From an uncultured Bifidobacterium sp. (GTDB lineage: Bacteria; Actinomycetota; Actinomycetes; Actinomycetales; Bifidobacteriaceae), in contig NZ_CALYOY010000001.1 in assembly GCF_945269915.1 (NCBI RefSeq), positions 1 to 64,000 of the forward strand: 64,000 nucleotides of DNA, given 5' to 3'. A model generated the notes under the pieces. It did no database searches. It worked only from the letters and a program-made list of their open reading frames with translations, and had not been told where the DNA came from. Positions 17,401 through 25,563 of this stretch are shown here, piece by piece. Position 1 is the first letter of the stretch. Each line of letters opens with the position of its first letter. The translations under genes and the position numbers were made by a program.

Positions 17401-20400
17401 ATCCTGTTGGACCGGCTTGATGGCCTGGTCGGCAATCCCGGTGAAGACCTGAGCCAGGGTGGCCTCACCGCGGGCCGAAGCCTTGGAGGCGTACCAGACC
17501 GCCTGGTCGTGGACCTCCTGTCCGGCACCCAGGAAACTCAGCCCCTGACGCTGGTCATCATGCTCGTAATAGATATGCGCCAGGTCCTCCCTGGCCGTGG
17601 CCCAGCGGTCGTCGAAGAGGACTGCCCTGTCGGCGTCGAAGCGGGGTGAGACCTGGTCGGGCCAGTCGGAACCGAGTTCGGCATCGACAGCGGCCACGAC
17701 GGCCGCATCTTCATCCTCGTCAGGCTGGGGGGCCGGGGCCTTGATTCCCAGCTTGTCCAGGAGGTACCTGGCCGTGGAGGCCAGGACACCCTGGGAGCCG
17801 GTGACCTTGGAGGCGAAGGCATCCAGGGCCGCTGAATCGACCACCGCGCCGCCCGCGCCGCCGCCTGCACTGGGCATGCTGACCGTGACACCCCTGGACT
17901 GGGCCACCTGCTGGACGGCCTGGTCGATCAGGGTGTTGGCCGCGGCGGTCGTGGTGACCGTCTCGGTGGGCAGGGCGGCCAGGTCGCCACCTCGGGAGGA
18001 TGCCCCCCCGCGGGTGTCCAGGACCAGGCTGGCCACAACGGCCGAGACCCAGCCCGGACCCAGCTGCCAGGTGTCCGCCACGCGCTTCTCCACCTGCTGA
18101 AGCTTCAGACCGGAGGGACCGAAGAGGTCGCGGATACGTTCACGAACGATGTCCGAAAGGACCGGTCCGAAGGGGTGGTAGTTGGGCGCCACCTTGTTGA
18201 CCAGGGCACTCAAGGCAGCCATGTTGGCCTCGGCCGCACCGTCCACGCTGGCCACACCGAGCTCGGAGCTGATGTCCATCAGGAGCTGGTTGCGGCGCGA
18301 GGAAACCCCGTTGGTCAGGGTATCCGTGGTGTCGCTCTCGCCGATCTGGTCCATACGGATCTTGGTGGCATAGGCCAGGAGGACGGTGATGGCATCGGAG
18401 GCCTTGAAGGGCAGGTCGGCCACATCCGAACCGGAGGGACCATCGGTCTGAGCCGGGGCCGAGGCCTGTGCAGGGGCGGCAGTGGCGGGAACCGAAGCAT
18501 CGGAGGCGGCGGGAGCGGCAGCCGGGGCCGAGGCCTCGGAAGCAACAGGTTCGACGCTCTCCTCCTCCACCGGAACCAGGGAGTCGGTGTCGGTCAGGTA
18601 GACCCTGCTCTCGTCACGACCGATGTTGTACACGGCCACGTGACGTTCACGGAAATCAGGCAGTTTCAAGGTCCTGGAAGCCATGTTGGCCAGGGTGGGC
18701 GAATGGCCCAGACCGACCTCCACAAGCTGCTCCACGCCCAGACCACCCTGCTCGAGTCCACCGAACATCAGTGCTTGCGTCTCGATCCAGCGCACCGGAG
18801 AGGCGAACTGCCAGGAGAGCAGCTCGGTCAGAAGGAGGCGTCCCAGCTTCTGATCATCGGCGGCATAGGAGTCCCAGACCTGCGGGTTCTCCAGGGCCTC
18901 CCTGATCCGCTCCGAGGGAACCACCTCGAGAATGGAGGCGGCGAAGTCCCGGTTCATCTCGTAGGGCCGGGCCACCAGGTTGGGAATGTAGCGCCCCTCC
19001 AGGCGGGAGTAGTCGATCCGTTCGGGCAGGAGTCTGTCGAGCGTGTCCCTGAACTCCGGAACCCCCTTGCGCAGGAGGCTGGAGTGGAAGGGCACATCGA
19101 TGCCGGGCACATACATGAAGGCGGGCTTGCCGCCGGCCTCCTTGGCCCGCCTGTTGGAGTCCTTGCGCAGGTACTCCAGGCCGGCGATGGTGCCGGCCAC
19201 GGCATACTGCTGACCGGAAAGGTTGTAGTTGACGATCTCCAGGAATTCACCGCACTCCTGGGAGACTGCAGCCACGTACTGTTTGACCCCCGAGTCGTCC
19301 AGACCGAACTGGTTGGGGCGGAGGGCACCCATCCGGTAGTTGCTGCGGCCCTGCTCATCGCGCTCGATCAGGGAGTGCATGGTGGAACCACGGTGGAAGA
19401 CCAGCTCCAGGACCGTCTCCAGGGACATGACCCCGGCGAAGGAGCTCAGGGCGTTGTACTCGCCCAGGGAGTGGCCGGCGAAGTAGGCGGGCCAGATGTC
19501 GCTGCCGGATTCGCGCAGACGTGATGTCTGGGCGAAGGCCACCGTGGCCAGGGCCACCTGGGTGAACTGGGTCAGGTTGAGCAGTCCATCGGGGTGGTGG
19601 TAGGTGACCCCCTTGGCCGTCAGGGTCTTGGGGTTGTCGCGGACCACGGCCAGGATCGAGAATCCCAGCTTGCTCCGGGTCAGGGCATCGGCCCGCTCCC
19701 AGGTCTCGCGGGCTGCGGGTGACTTGGCCCGCTCGTCCAGGACCATCCCCTGCTGCTGGATGCCCTGGCCGGGGTAGACATAGGCCGTCTTGGGGGCCCG
19801 GGCGATGGCCGTTCCCCGGGAGACCAGCTGGCCATCGATCCTGCAGGTGACCTCCAGGACCAGACCGCCGTGGTTGACCTGGCCGATGCGCTCGACCGAG
19901 ATCTCCACCTGGTCGCCAAGCTGGACCATACCGTACATGTTGTAGGTCCACCCGGCGATTTCGTAGTGGGCGCCCTTGTCGTCCGTGGCCTGGGCCGCAT
20001 ACTGGGCCGTGGCAGAGAGCCACATGCCATGCACCAGGGGTGCCGACAGGCCGGAGACGGCCGCACCACGCCAAGAGGTATGGATGGGGTTGAAGTCACC
20101 CGATGTCCGGGCGAAGGCGGTCATGTTGTCGGGGGCGGTGACCGTCACCCTGCGCAGCATCCGTCGGGGGGTGTCCAGGATTTCGGCCTGGATGCCACCG
20201 AACTCCGGTGCCTCCTCGGGAAGCTGGTCGCTGTAGGCGCGGCCCCGGATGGCGAACCGTTCCACCTCGCGCGCCAGAACCGTGCCGTCCTGGGCGCTGT
20301 GAACCACATGGATGGTGACCACACGGCCCGAGGCGGACTCCTTGTAGTCCTCGGCCCAGGAGGTCAGGGAGATGCGCTGGCCGGTGTGGGCCAGGAGCTC

Positions 20401-23400
20401 CTCCTCGCTGACCTCGAGCTCAATCAGGTGGTCAAGGTGGACGGCGTTGAGGAGGCCCTCGATGATCGGGAAGCCCTCCACATAGACCGACCCCAGGGCC
20501 GTGTAGATGGCGGGCCAGGCAGGTCCGACCAGGGCATCGGGGGCGATCCTGGACGGAACCAGATCGTCAGGCAGGGCACCACCGGTGGCGGCCTCGTGGT
20601 CGAAGCCCAGGTTTTCGGAAAGCGTGTAGCCTGTACGGGCCAGGCCGAAGGGATAGGTCGCCTTGTCTTCGGCGGGCTCGATGGTCGGCATGGATTCCAG
20701 CCGGTCCCCGGTGATGGCGGTGTTCCCGATGCCGGCCGTGTCGGCCAGCATGGAGTAGACGTGCTGGGGCAGGCGGCTCCTGTCCACGACCGGGAAAAGC
20801 CCGGCCTGGGTGCCGTTGACGGTCAGGGGGATGACGATATCGCGCACGGCGTGCTTGTCGCGGCCCCCGTTGGGTTCGTCATCCCAGAAGGTGTCCAGGT
20901 GGATGTCCAGGTTGTAGTGCTCCCCGGCCTGGTCCGTCCCGGCGGGGGTGATCTGGTAGGCGGGGTCGCCCACCCTGGTCCCGTAGGCCGGGTTGGCCAT
21001 CAGGTGGCCCACCCAGGAGATGTTGGGACTGCGACGGATGAACTCCTCGGCGGTGGCGGCACCCGCCAGCTCGCTGTATGCCTTGCGGGGCCGAGGGTCG
21101 GCTTGGCCGACCCGGTCGATGGCGGCCTGCTCGAAGCGACCCAGGATGGATGCCACGGGCTCATCCACGGTGGTGATGCCGGCAACCGAAATCGGACCGG
21201 GAATGGCGCGGACGGAATCGGCGGAATAACGGGGGTCCTCGGACTGCCAGAGCTGGTCCTGACCCCACCAGCGCAGGAGGTCGTTGTCTATGACCGGCAC
21301 AAAGGGCATGGGCTTGGGGTACTCCCGCACCAGGACGGGGAACCAGGCGATATCGGTGGGGACCACCCTGACCTGGTCGGCCTGGGGGTAAGCCTGGCGC
21401 AGACGTTCCAGGGCCTGGGCCGGTTCGGTCACATCCTCACGGGAGGCGAAGATGGACTCGAACTCGCCGCTCTGCTTCTCGCAGACCCGGGCCTCGATCC
21501 GGCGCAGAAGGTGGAGGAAGCGGTCCACGTAGGTGTCGTCGGCCCAGGGGTATGCCAGCTGGGCGAACCGTTCGGCCCACTGCTGGTAGGTCATGGTCTC
21601 CAGGTCGCCGAAGTAGGGCTTGGCGGTCCTGTCCAGGGCTGCGATGATCTCATCCCGCCTGGTCTCCAGCTCCTCGGGGTGCTTCATGACCCGGACCAGG
21701 AGACGACCGCACTCGGCGGAGGCGTTCTCGATCTCATAGATGTCGGCATGGAGGTGGCTCAGACCCGAACCGACCCCTCCGACAGACTTCCCGCTGGGTA
21801 CCCACTTCTCCCCCATGGGTGCAAAGGGATCGGGGTCAGGGGTGGTGATGTCGATGCCCGGGGTACGGACCAGGGCCTGCTTGACCTCGGGGTTGGTGTG
21901 GGCCTCCTTGGCGGTCATGGCGGCCGTACCGACCATGACACCGTCCACCGGCATGGCCGGCAGGTGGTAGGCCTGGGACCACTGACCGGAGATGTAGTCG
22001 GCCGCCCGCTCGGGGGTGCCGATGCCGCCACCTGCCACCAGGACGATGTTGGGGCAGGCCCTGACCTCGGCATAGGTGGTGGAAAGCAGGTCGTCCAGGG
22101 ACTCCCAGGAGTGGTGGCCGCCGGCGGCGCCGCCCTCGACCTCCATCAGGATGGGGGTGGGGGCCACCTCCTTGGCGATGACGATGACCTGACGAATCTG
22201 GTCCACGGTGCCGGGCTTGAAGGCCACATAGGGGAAGCCCTCCCCGTTGAGCTGACCGATCAGCTTGACGGCCTCGTCGGTCTCGGGGATGCCGGCCGAG
22301 ACGACCACACCGTCGATGGGTGTGCCGGACTCGCGCTTCTTGGGGACGATGTGCTGGCTGCCGAACTGAAGGTTCCAGAGGTAACGGTCCATGAACATGG
22401 CGTTGAACTCGACGGTCCTGCCCTCTTCCAACTGCTCTTCCAGCTGGGCCACGTGCCGGTCGAAGACCTCGGCGGTCACCTGGCCGCCACCGGCAAGCTC
22501 GGCCCAGTACCCGGCATTGGCCGCGGCGGCCACGATCTCGGGCTCCACCGTGGTGGGGGTCATGCCGGCCAGGAGGATCGGGGGTTTGCCGGTCAGTCTG
22601 CTGAAGGCGGTCTGGACCCGCGGACCTGCCGGCGTGGCCAGAAGGCGGGGGGCGAATCGAGTCCAATCCTGGGTCCGGGCAGGTTCATCCTCCATGGTGG
22701 AGAGTTCGGCGCGCTGGGCCTGGGAGGTGGCCTCAACCACACCCACCCCGGTTCCCTGGACCAGGTTCCCCACCAGCTTGCCGATGGTCTCGCCGGGCCC
22801 CAGGTCGACCAGCCAGAGGTCACGGGGGTCGTTGCTCTTCATGATGTCCCTGATCTGGCCGGCCCAGTCGGCATGGCGCAGGAGGACCTCCTCGGCCAGA
22901 ACGCGGGCGCGGTCAACATCCAGGGAGCACCTGGAGGCCCAGTCGACGGTCAGATCGACGGCCCCGGTCATCAGGGAGGAGTGGAAGGGCAGGGTGACGT
23001 CAAGGTACTCCAGGACGGGGGCGAAGGCGGTGCCGCCGCGGACCTTCTCCTCACGCAGTTTGCTCTGGTGGGCGCTCTCCTTGCCGACTTCGATGGCGAA
23101 GGCGGCCAGGTCCTCGGGATACCCGGACAGGACCAGGTGACGGTCGGAGTTGGTCACGGCCACGCTGATGGGCCCACGGGTGCCGGGCACCCGCTCGATC
23201 AGGACCTCGACCTGGCGGCGGGTGGCCCCCTTGACCGAGAGCATGGGGGTGGCCTCGCCCTGGCGGTGGATGCCCAGCTGGCGGGCCTGACGGGTGCCGG
23301 CGGCCCCGATCAGCATGGCGATGGCCAGGATCTGGTCGATGGCCTCCGTGGCGGCAGCCAGGGATCCACCCTCCTGGATGGCCTGAACCATGTGAACGCC

Positions 23401-23784
23401 GATGATGCCCTGGGAGTGTCCCAGGAGGGCCACAGGAGCAGCCTGGGCAGGGTCGTACCCCAGCTGCCCCAGGTCCATGAGCGCACCCAACTGTGCCAGG
23501 GCGATGCCCGGAACGCTGACGGCCGCATCGGCCGCCGGTCCCAACCGAGCGGGATTGGGCTCAAACCCGAAGAGATCCAGCTGGCGGCCGTTGGTGGCCA
23601 GGAGCTCCGGCTTGACCGGCCCGAGCAGGTCGGAGGCCTCCGAAACCCGTTGGGAAAGCCGCCCCCGAATGTCCGGATCCTTGGTCAGATCCGCCAGGGC
23701 CACGGTCCAGGGGGTGGACTGGCCGGCGAACATGAGCGCATGGGGCTGTTCCGCTAGACGGTTGATGAAGAATGTGCTGGTCAT
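14452..23784 (-). CDS. fas: type I fatty acid synthase
   Basis: A 3110-residue multifunctional synthase making acyl-CoA from acetyl- and malonyl-CoA in the cytosol. Domains in order: acetyl transferase (GHSQG near 122), flavin enoyl reductase (PPILLAGMTPTTVEPE near 400), dehydratase with hot-dog fold (FARTSGDFNPIHTSW near 1230), malonyl/palmitoyl transferase (FAGHSLGEYNAL near 1440), and an Ala/Pro-rich linker near 1750-1790. Then come the acyl carrier with its phosphopantetheine site in GVSSRRNQLLMD near 1830, ketoreductase (VTGAAPNSIAGALVAGLLEG near 2140), and ketosynthase (VSACATAAVS near 2750, TGHAKGGA later). No C-terminal phosphopantetheinyl transferase domain is seen; the nearby acpS probably serves it. 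AGGAAATC precedes the ATG. It follows accC-accD in the same direction after a 165-base gap, so it may have its own promoter. Confidence 0.97.
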   Translation of the reverse strand: MTSTFFINRLAEQPHALMFAGQSTPWTVALADLTKDPDIRGRLSQRVSEASDLLGPVKPELLATNGRQLDLFGFEPNPARLGPAADAAVSVPGIALAQLGALMDLGQLGYDPAQAAPVALLGHSQGIIGVHMVQAIQEGGSLAAATEAIDQILAIAMLIGAAGTRQARQLGIHRQGEATPMLSVKGATRRQVEVLIERVPGTRGPISVAVTNSDRHLVLSGYPEDLAAFAIEVGKESAHQSKLREEKVRGGTAFAPVLEYLDVTLPFHSSLMTGAVDLTVDWASRCSLDVDRARVLAEEVLLRHADWAGQIRDIMKSNDPRDLWLVDLGPGETIGKLVGNLVQGTGVGVVEATSQAQRAELSTMEDEPARTQDWTRFAPRLLATPAGPRVQTAFSRLTGKPPILLAGMTPTTVEPEIVAAAANAGYWAELAGGGQVTAEVFDRHVAQLEEQLEEGRTVEFNAMFMDRYLWNLQFGSQHIVPKKRESGTPIDGVVVSAGIPETDEAVKLIGQLNGEGFPYVAFKPGTVDQIRQVIVIAKEVAPTPILMEVEGGAAGGHHSWESLDDLLSTTYAEVRACPNIVLVAGGGIGTPERAADYISGQWSQAYHLPAMPVDGVMVGTAAMTAKEAHTNPEVKQALVRTPGIDITTPDPDPFAPMGEKWVPSGKSVGGVGSGLSHLHADIYEIENASAECGRLLVRVMKHPEELETRRDEIIAALDRTAKPYFGDLETMTYQQWAERFAQLAYPWADDTYVDRFLHLLRRIEARVCEKQSGEFESIFASREDVTEPAQALERLRQAYPQADQVRVVPTDIAWFPVLVREYPKPMPFVPVIDNDLLRWWGQDQLWQSEDPRYSADSVRAIPGPISVAGITTVDEPVASILGRFEQAAIDRVGQADPRPRKAYSELAGAATAEEFIRRSPNISWVGHLMANPAYGTRVGDPAYQITPAGTDQAGEHYNLDIHLDTFWDDEPNGGRDKHAVRDIVIPLTVNGTQAGLFPVVDRSRLPQHVYSMLADTAGIGNTAITGDRLESMPTIEPAEDKATYPFGLARTGYTLSENLGFDHEAATGGALPDDLVPSRIAPDALVGPAWPAIYTALGSVYVEGFPIIEGLLNAVHLDHLIELEVSEEELLAHTGQRISLTSWAEDYKESASGRVVTIHVVHSAQDGTVLAREVERFAIRGRAYSDQLPEEAPEFGGIQAEILDTPRRMLRRVTVTAPDNMTAFARTSGDFNPIHTSWRGAAVSGLSAPLVHGMWLSATAQYAAQATDDKGAHYEIAGWTYNMYGMVQLGDQVEISVERIGQVNHGGLVLEVTCRIDGQLVSRGTAIARAPKTAYVYPGQGIQQQGMVLDERAKSPAARETWERADALTRSKLGFSILAVVRDNPKTLTAKGVTYHHPDGLLNLTQFTQVALATVAFAQTSRLRESGSDIWPAYFAGHSLGEYNALSSFAGVMSLETVLELVFHRGSTMHSLIERDEQGRSNYRMGALRPNQFGLDDSGVKQYVAAVSQECGEFLEIVNYNLSGQQYAVAGTIAGLEYLRKDSNRRAKEAGGKPAFMYVPGIDVPFHSSLLRKGVPEFRDTLDRLLPERIDYSRLEGRYIPNLVARPYEMNRDFAASILEVVPSERIREALENPQVWDSYAADDQKLGRLLLTELLSWQFASPVRWIETQALMFGGLEQGGLGVEQLVEVGLGHSPTLANMASRTLKLPDFRERHVAVYNIGRDESRVYLTDTDSLVPVEEESVEPVASEASAPAAAPAASDASVPATAAPAQASAPAQTDGPSGSDVADLPFKASDAITVLLAYATKIRMDQIGESDTTDTLTNGVSSRRNQLLMDISSELGVASVDGAAEANMAALSALVNKVAPNYHPFGPVLSDIVRERIRDLFGPSGLKLQQVEKRVADTWQLGPGWVSAVVASLVLDTRGGASSRGGDLAALPTETVTTTAAANTLIDQAVQQVAQSRGVTVSMPSAGGGAGGAVVDSAALDAFASKVTGSQGVLASTARYLLDKLGIKAPAPQPDEDEDAAVVAAVDAELGSDWPDQVSPRFDADRAVLFDDRWATAREDLAHIYYEHDDQRQGLSFLGAGQEVHDQAVWYASKASARGEATLAQVFTGIADQAIKPVQQDAKASRFVKDVAIVTGAAPNSIAGALVAGLLEGGATVIATSFSMKPRTVIWAKDLYRRHAVGQARLWLLPANLSSYRDVDALVDWVGSEQKKTTGAKTTILKPAYEPTLLLPFAAPPMHGTMADSGRLFESQSRLMLWSLERQIAGFSKIGADTDVEHRLHVVLPGSPNRGIFGGDGAYGEVKASFDAIINRAKAEQDWSGRVTFAHPLIGWVRGTGLMGGNDPLVKVVEGHGIHTYSTEQIADSLLDLCTASSKAQAVQAPLQVDLTGGLGGEPIDLKALKAEAAQMDQAQATDPQQGQARAVAPTGDADRVIKALPTPHEPTQAPVDLAEWQGVTARPEDEIVIVSIGEMGPWGSGRTRFEAEMGIHPDGQVDLSAAAVLELAWNMGLVEWQDSPKPGWYDTDGELVPEQDIAERYHDDVVARSGIRPFEEGMGSDYRDGTDEEEVDVFLDHDVAFSVPTEDLAQEYVNQDPDHTDIARDEESGEWTVTRHAGSRIRVPRRATMTRTVGGQFPQGFDPVKWGIPASMVGDVDEIALWNIVTTVDAYLSAGFTPAEILQAVHPSKVASTQGTGFGGMASMRKLYLDRFLGKEIPTDILQEALPNVVAAHVMQSYIGGYGNMVQPVSACATAAVSLEEGADKIALGKADFVVTGAIDDIGVESVIGFGNMNATANSAEMYAKGIQPRFFSRANDRRRGGFLESEGGGTILLTRGDIALRMGLPVAGVVGYIHSFADGAHTSIPAPGLGALASGMGGGDSDLVRSLAKLGVEPDEIAVVSKHDTSTNANDPNESELHNTLAHAIGRADGNPLYVISQKSLTGHAKGGACIFQINGLTQLFKSGVIPANASLDCVDPALRGDDHMVWLEQPLKVGRVKAGLVTSLGFGHVSGIGAIVNPGAFEASVAKTAGPEALAEWRRRANDRLAAGQRHLEEGRMGRAPLYEPIDNRRFHEDGHGYIGHEVEKAMLLDPNARLGADGYFDQA

Positions 23785-23949
23785 GATTTCCTATTCGTTG
23801 ACTGTGGTTCTCGTGCTGCTGAGGGGAGGGTGGTCCGCAGCGACAGGACCTGCCCCTCCTTTCGGGCAATCGGAGGTTGCACACCGAATACGGCTTCTGC
23901 GGTAGTGCGCTCACTTTACCCTAATTGGCTTTTCAGGATGTTCCGGTAA

Positions 23950-25563
23950 TCATAAGGGCTGATTTCCGTGATGTTTGTCATTCATCTTCACCCGGCGCTT
24001 GTCGGCCAGGAGATCCAGGGCCCCGATCAGGACCTGACGGGTCTGCTCCGGGTCGATCATCCCGTCCAGCTCCCCCATCTCCAAGGAGAGGTTGGCGTTG
24101 ACGGTCGTGGCCTCGTACTCCTCGGCCAGCCGCTGCCGGAGGGCATCCACATCCTGTCCGGCCTCCTTGGCCTTCTGGAGGTCGCGCCGGTGGATGATGT
24201 TCACGGCCCCCGGGGCACCCAGAACCGCTATCTGGGAGCTCGGCCAGGCATAGTTCAGGTCGGCCCCGATGGACTTGGAGCCCATGACGATATAGGAGCC
24301 TCCGAAGGCCTTGCGCAGGACCACGGTGACCATGGGCACCTGGGCGTTGGCATAGGCGTAGATGACCTTCGCCCCCCGCCGGATGATGCCGGCATGCTCC
24401 TGGTCGGACCCGGGCTTGTAGCCGGGGGTGTCCACCAGGGTGATGACCGGGAGGTTGAAGGCGTCGCAGAGCCGGACGAACCGGGCCAGCTTCTCCGAGG
24501 AGTCCACATCCAGGCTGCCTGCGTCGACCATGGGCTGGTTGGCCACGATCCCCACCGGATGACCCTCCAGGCAGGCGAAGCCGACGACGATGGACCGGGC
24601 GAAGAGCTCATGGACCTGGACCAGCTCGCCGTTGTCGACGACGGCATGGATCACATCCAGGACATCGTAGGGCTGCCGGTCGTTCTCGGGGATGATCGTT
24701 GCCAGACGCTTGGCGGCCTGCCGCTCGGCATGACCGGAGGCGAAGGCGTAGGTCGGGGGCTCCACCTCGCTGCTGGAGGGGAGGTAGGCCAGTACGGTGC
24801 GGGCGTAGTCGATGGCATCGGCCTCATCCTCGCCCAGGTAGTGGGCCACGCCCGACCTGGTGTTGTGGACGTAGCCGCCACCCAGCTGATCCATGCTGAT
24901 GGTCTCCCCGGTCGCCGCCTTGACCACATCGGGCCCGGTGACGAACATATCGGAGTTCTCCTTGGTCATGACGATCAGGTCGGTCAGGGCCGGGCAGTAG
25001 ACGGCTCCGCCGGCGCAGGGACCGAGGATCAGCGATATCTGGGGAACGAACCCGCTGGCCTGGCAGGTCTTGCGGAAGATCCTCCCGTACTGGGTCAGGG
25101 CCGCCACACCCTCCTGGATCCGGGCACCGCCCGAGTCGATCATGGCCACGATGGGGACCTTGATCCGCATGGCCATGTCCATGAGCCTGCAGATCTTCTC
25201 CCCCTCGGCCTGGCCCAGGGTGCCACCCCTGACCGAGAAGTCCTGGGCATAGACGCCCACCTTCCGGCCGTAGATCATTCCGAACCCGGTGATGACGGCC
25301 GACCCGGCCTTTCCACCGACGATGTTCCCCCCGGCGAAGCGGCCCACCTCCTCGAAGGTATCCTTGTCGAAGAGGAGGTCCAGGCGTTCCCGGGCCGTGT
25401 TCTTCCCCTTGGCGTGCTGCCGGTCCCGGGCGTGCTCCTCGGCCTGGCGGGCCAGCTGCGCCGCCTGCCGGATCCCCTGCCGCACCGGTTGGGTCTCGAG
25501 CCCGGACCGCCCGGTCTCCCTGCCCGTCTCCCTTGTGGCCCCGACTTTCACTGAACTGTTCAT
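23950..25563 (-). CDS. accD: acyl-CoA carboxylase carboxyltransferase (beta) subunit
   Basis: A 537-residue subunit that transfers CO2 from carboxybiotin to acetyl- or propionyl-CoA, supplying malonyl-CoA for FAS I. Two crotonase-type carboxyltransferase halves are visible. The N-half has SARDRLDLLFD-like ERLDLLFDKDTFEE, GGTLGQAEGEKI, DSGGARIQEGV and GPCAGGAVYCPALTD. The C-half has VDTPGYKPGSDQEHAGIIR, RKAFGGSYIVMGSK and GAPGAVNIIHRRDL. The start ATG overlaps the stop of the biotin carboxylase gene by four bases (ATGA) and follows GGAGG, so the subunits are translationally coupled. The frame is open further upstream but that part is antisense-like and not conserved. Confidence 0.95.
   Translation of the reverse strand: MNSSVKVGATRETGRETGRSGLETQPVRQGIRQAAQLARQAEEHARDRQHAKGKNTARERLDLLFDKDTFEEVGRFAGGNIVGGKAGSAVITGFGMIYGRKVGVYAQDFSVRGGTLGQAEGEKICRLMDMAMRIKVPIVAMIDSGGARIQEGVAALTQYGRIFRKTCQASGFVPQISLILGPCAGGAVYCPALTDLIVMTKENSDMFVTGPDVVKAATGETISMDQLGGGYVHNTRSGVAHYLGEDEADAIDYARTVLAYLPSSSEVEPPTYAFASGHAERQAAKRLATIIPENDRQPYDVLDVIHAVVDNGELVQVHELFARSIVVGFACLEGHPVGIVANQPMVDAGSLDVDSSEKLARFVRLCDAFNLPVITLVDTPGYKPGSDQEHAGIIRRGAKVIYAYANAQVPMVTVVLRKAFGGSYIVMGSKSIGADLNYAWPSSQIAVLGAPGAVNIIHRRDLQKAKEAGQDVDALRQRLAEEYEATTVNANLSLEMGELDGMIDPEQTRQVLIGALDLLADKRRVKMNDKHHGNQPL

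Noticed and set aside
14335..17649. An 1104-residue open frame on the plus strand opposite FAS I
   Set aside because: It is the antisense shadow of the fas gene: very rich in Gly, Val, Asp and His as expected from reversed GC-biased codons, with no domain, start signal or family.
19870..23757. A 1295-residue open frame on the plus strand opposite FAS I
   Set aside because: Same reason; it has no motifs, and the minus strand encodes unmistakable FAS domains here.
23785..23949. Specific FasR operator before fas
   Set aside because: No inverted repeat or known operator sequence could be identified in the gap; left as a question rather than a feature.
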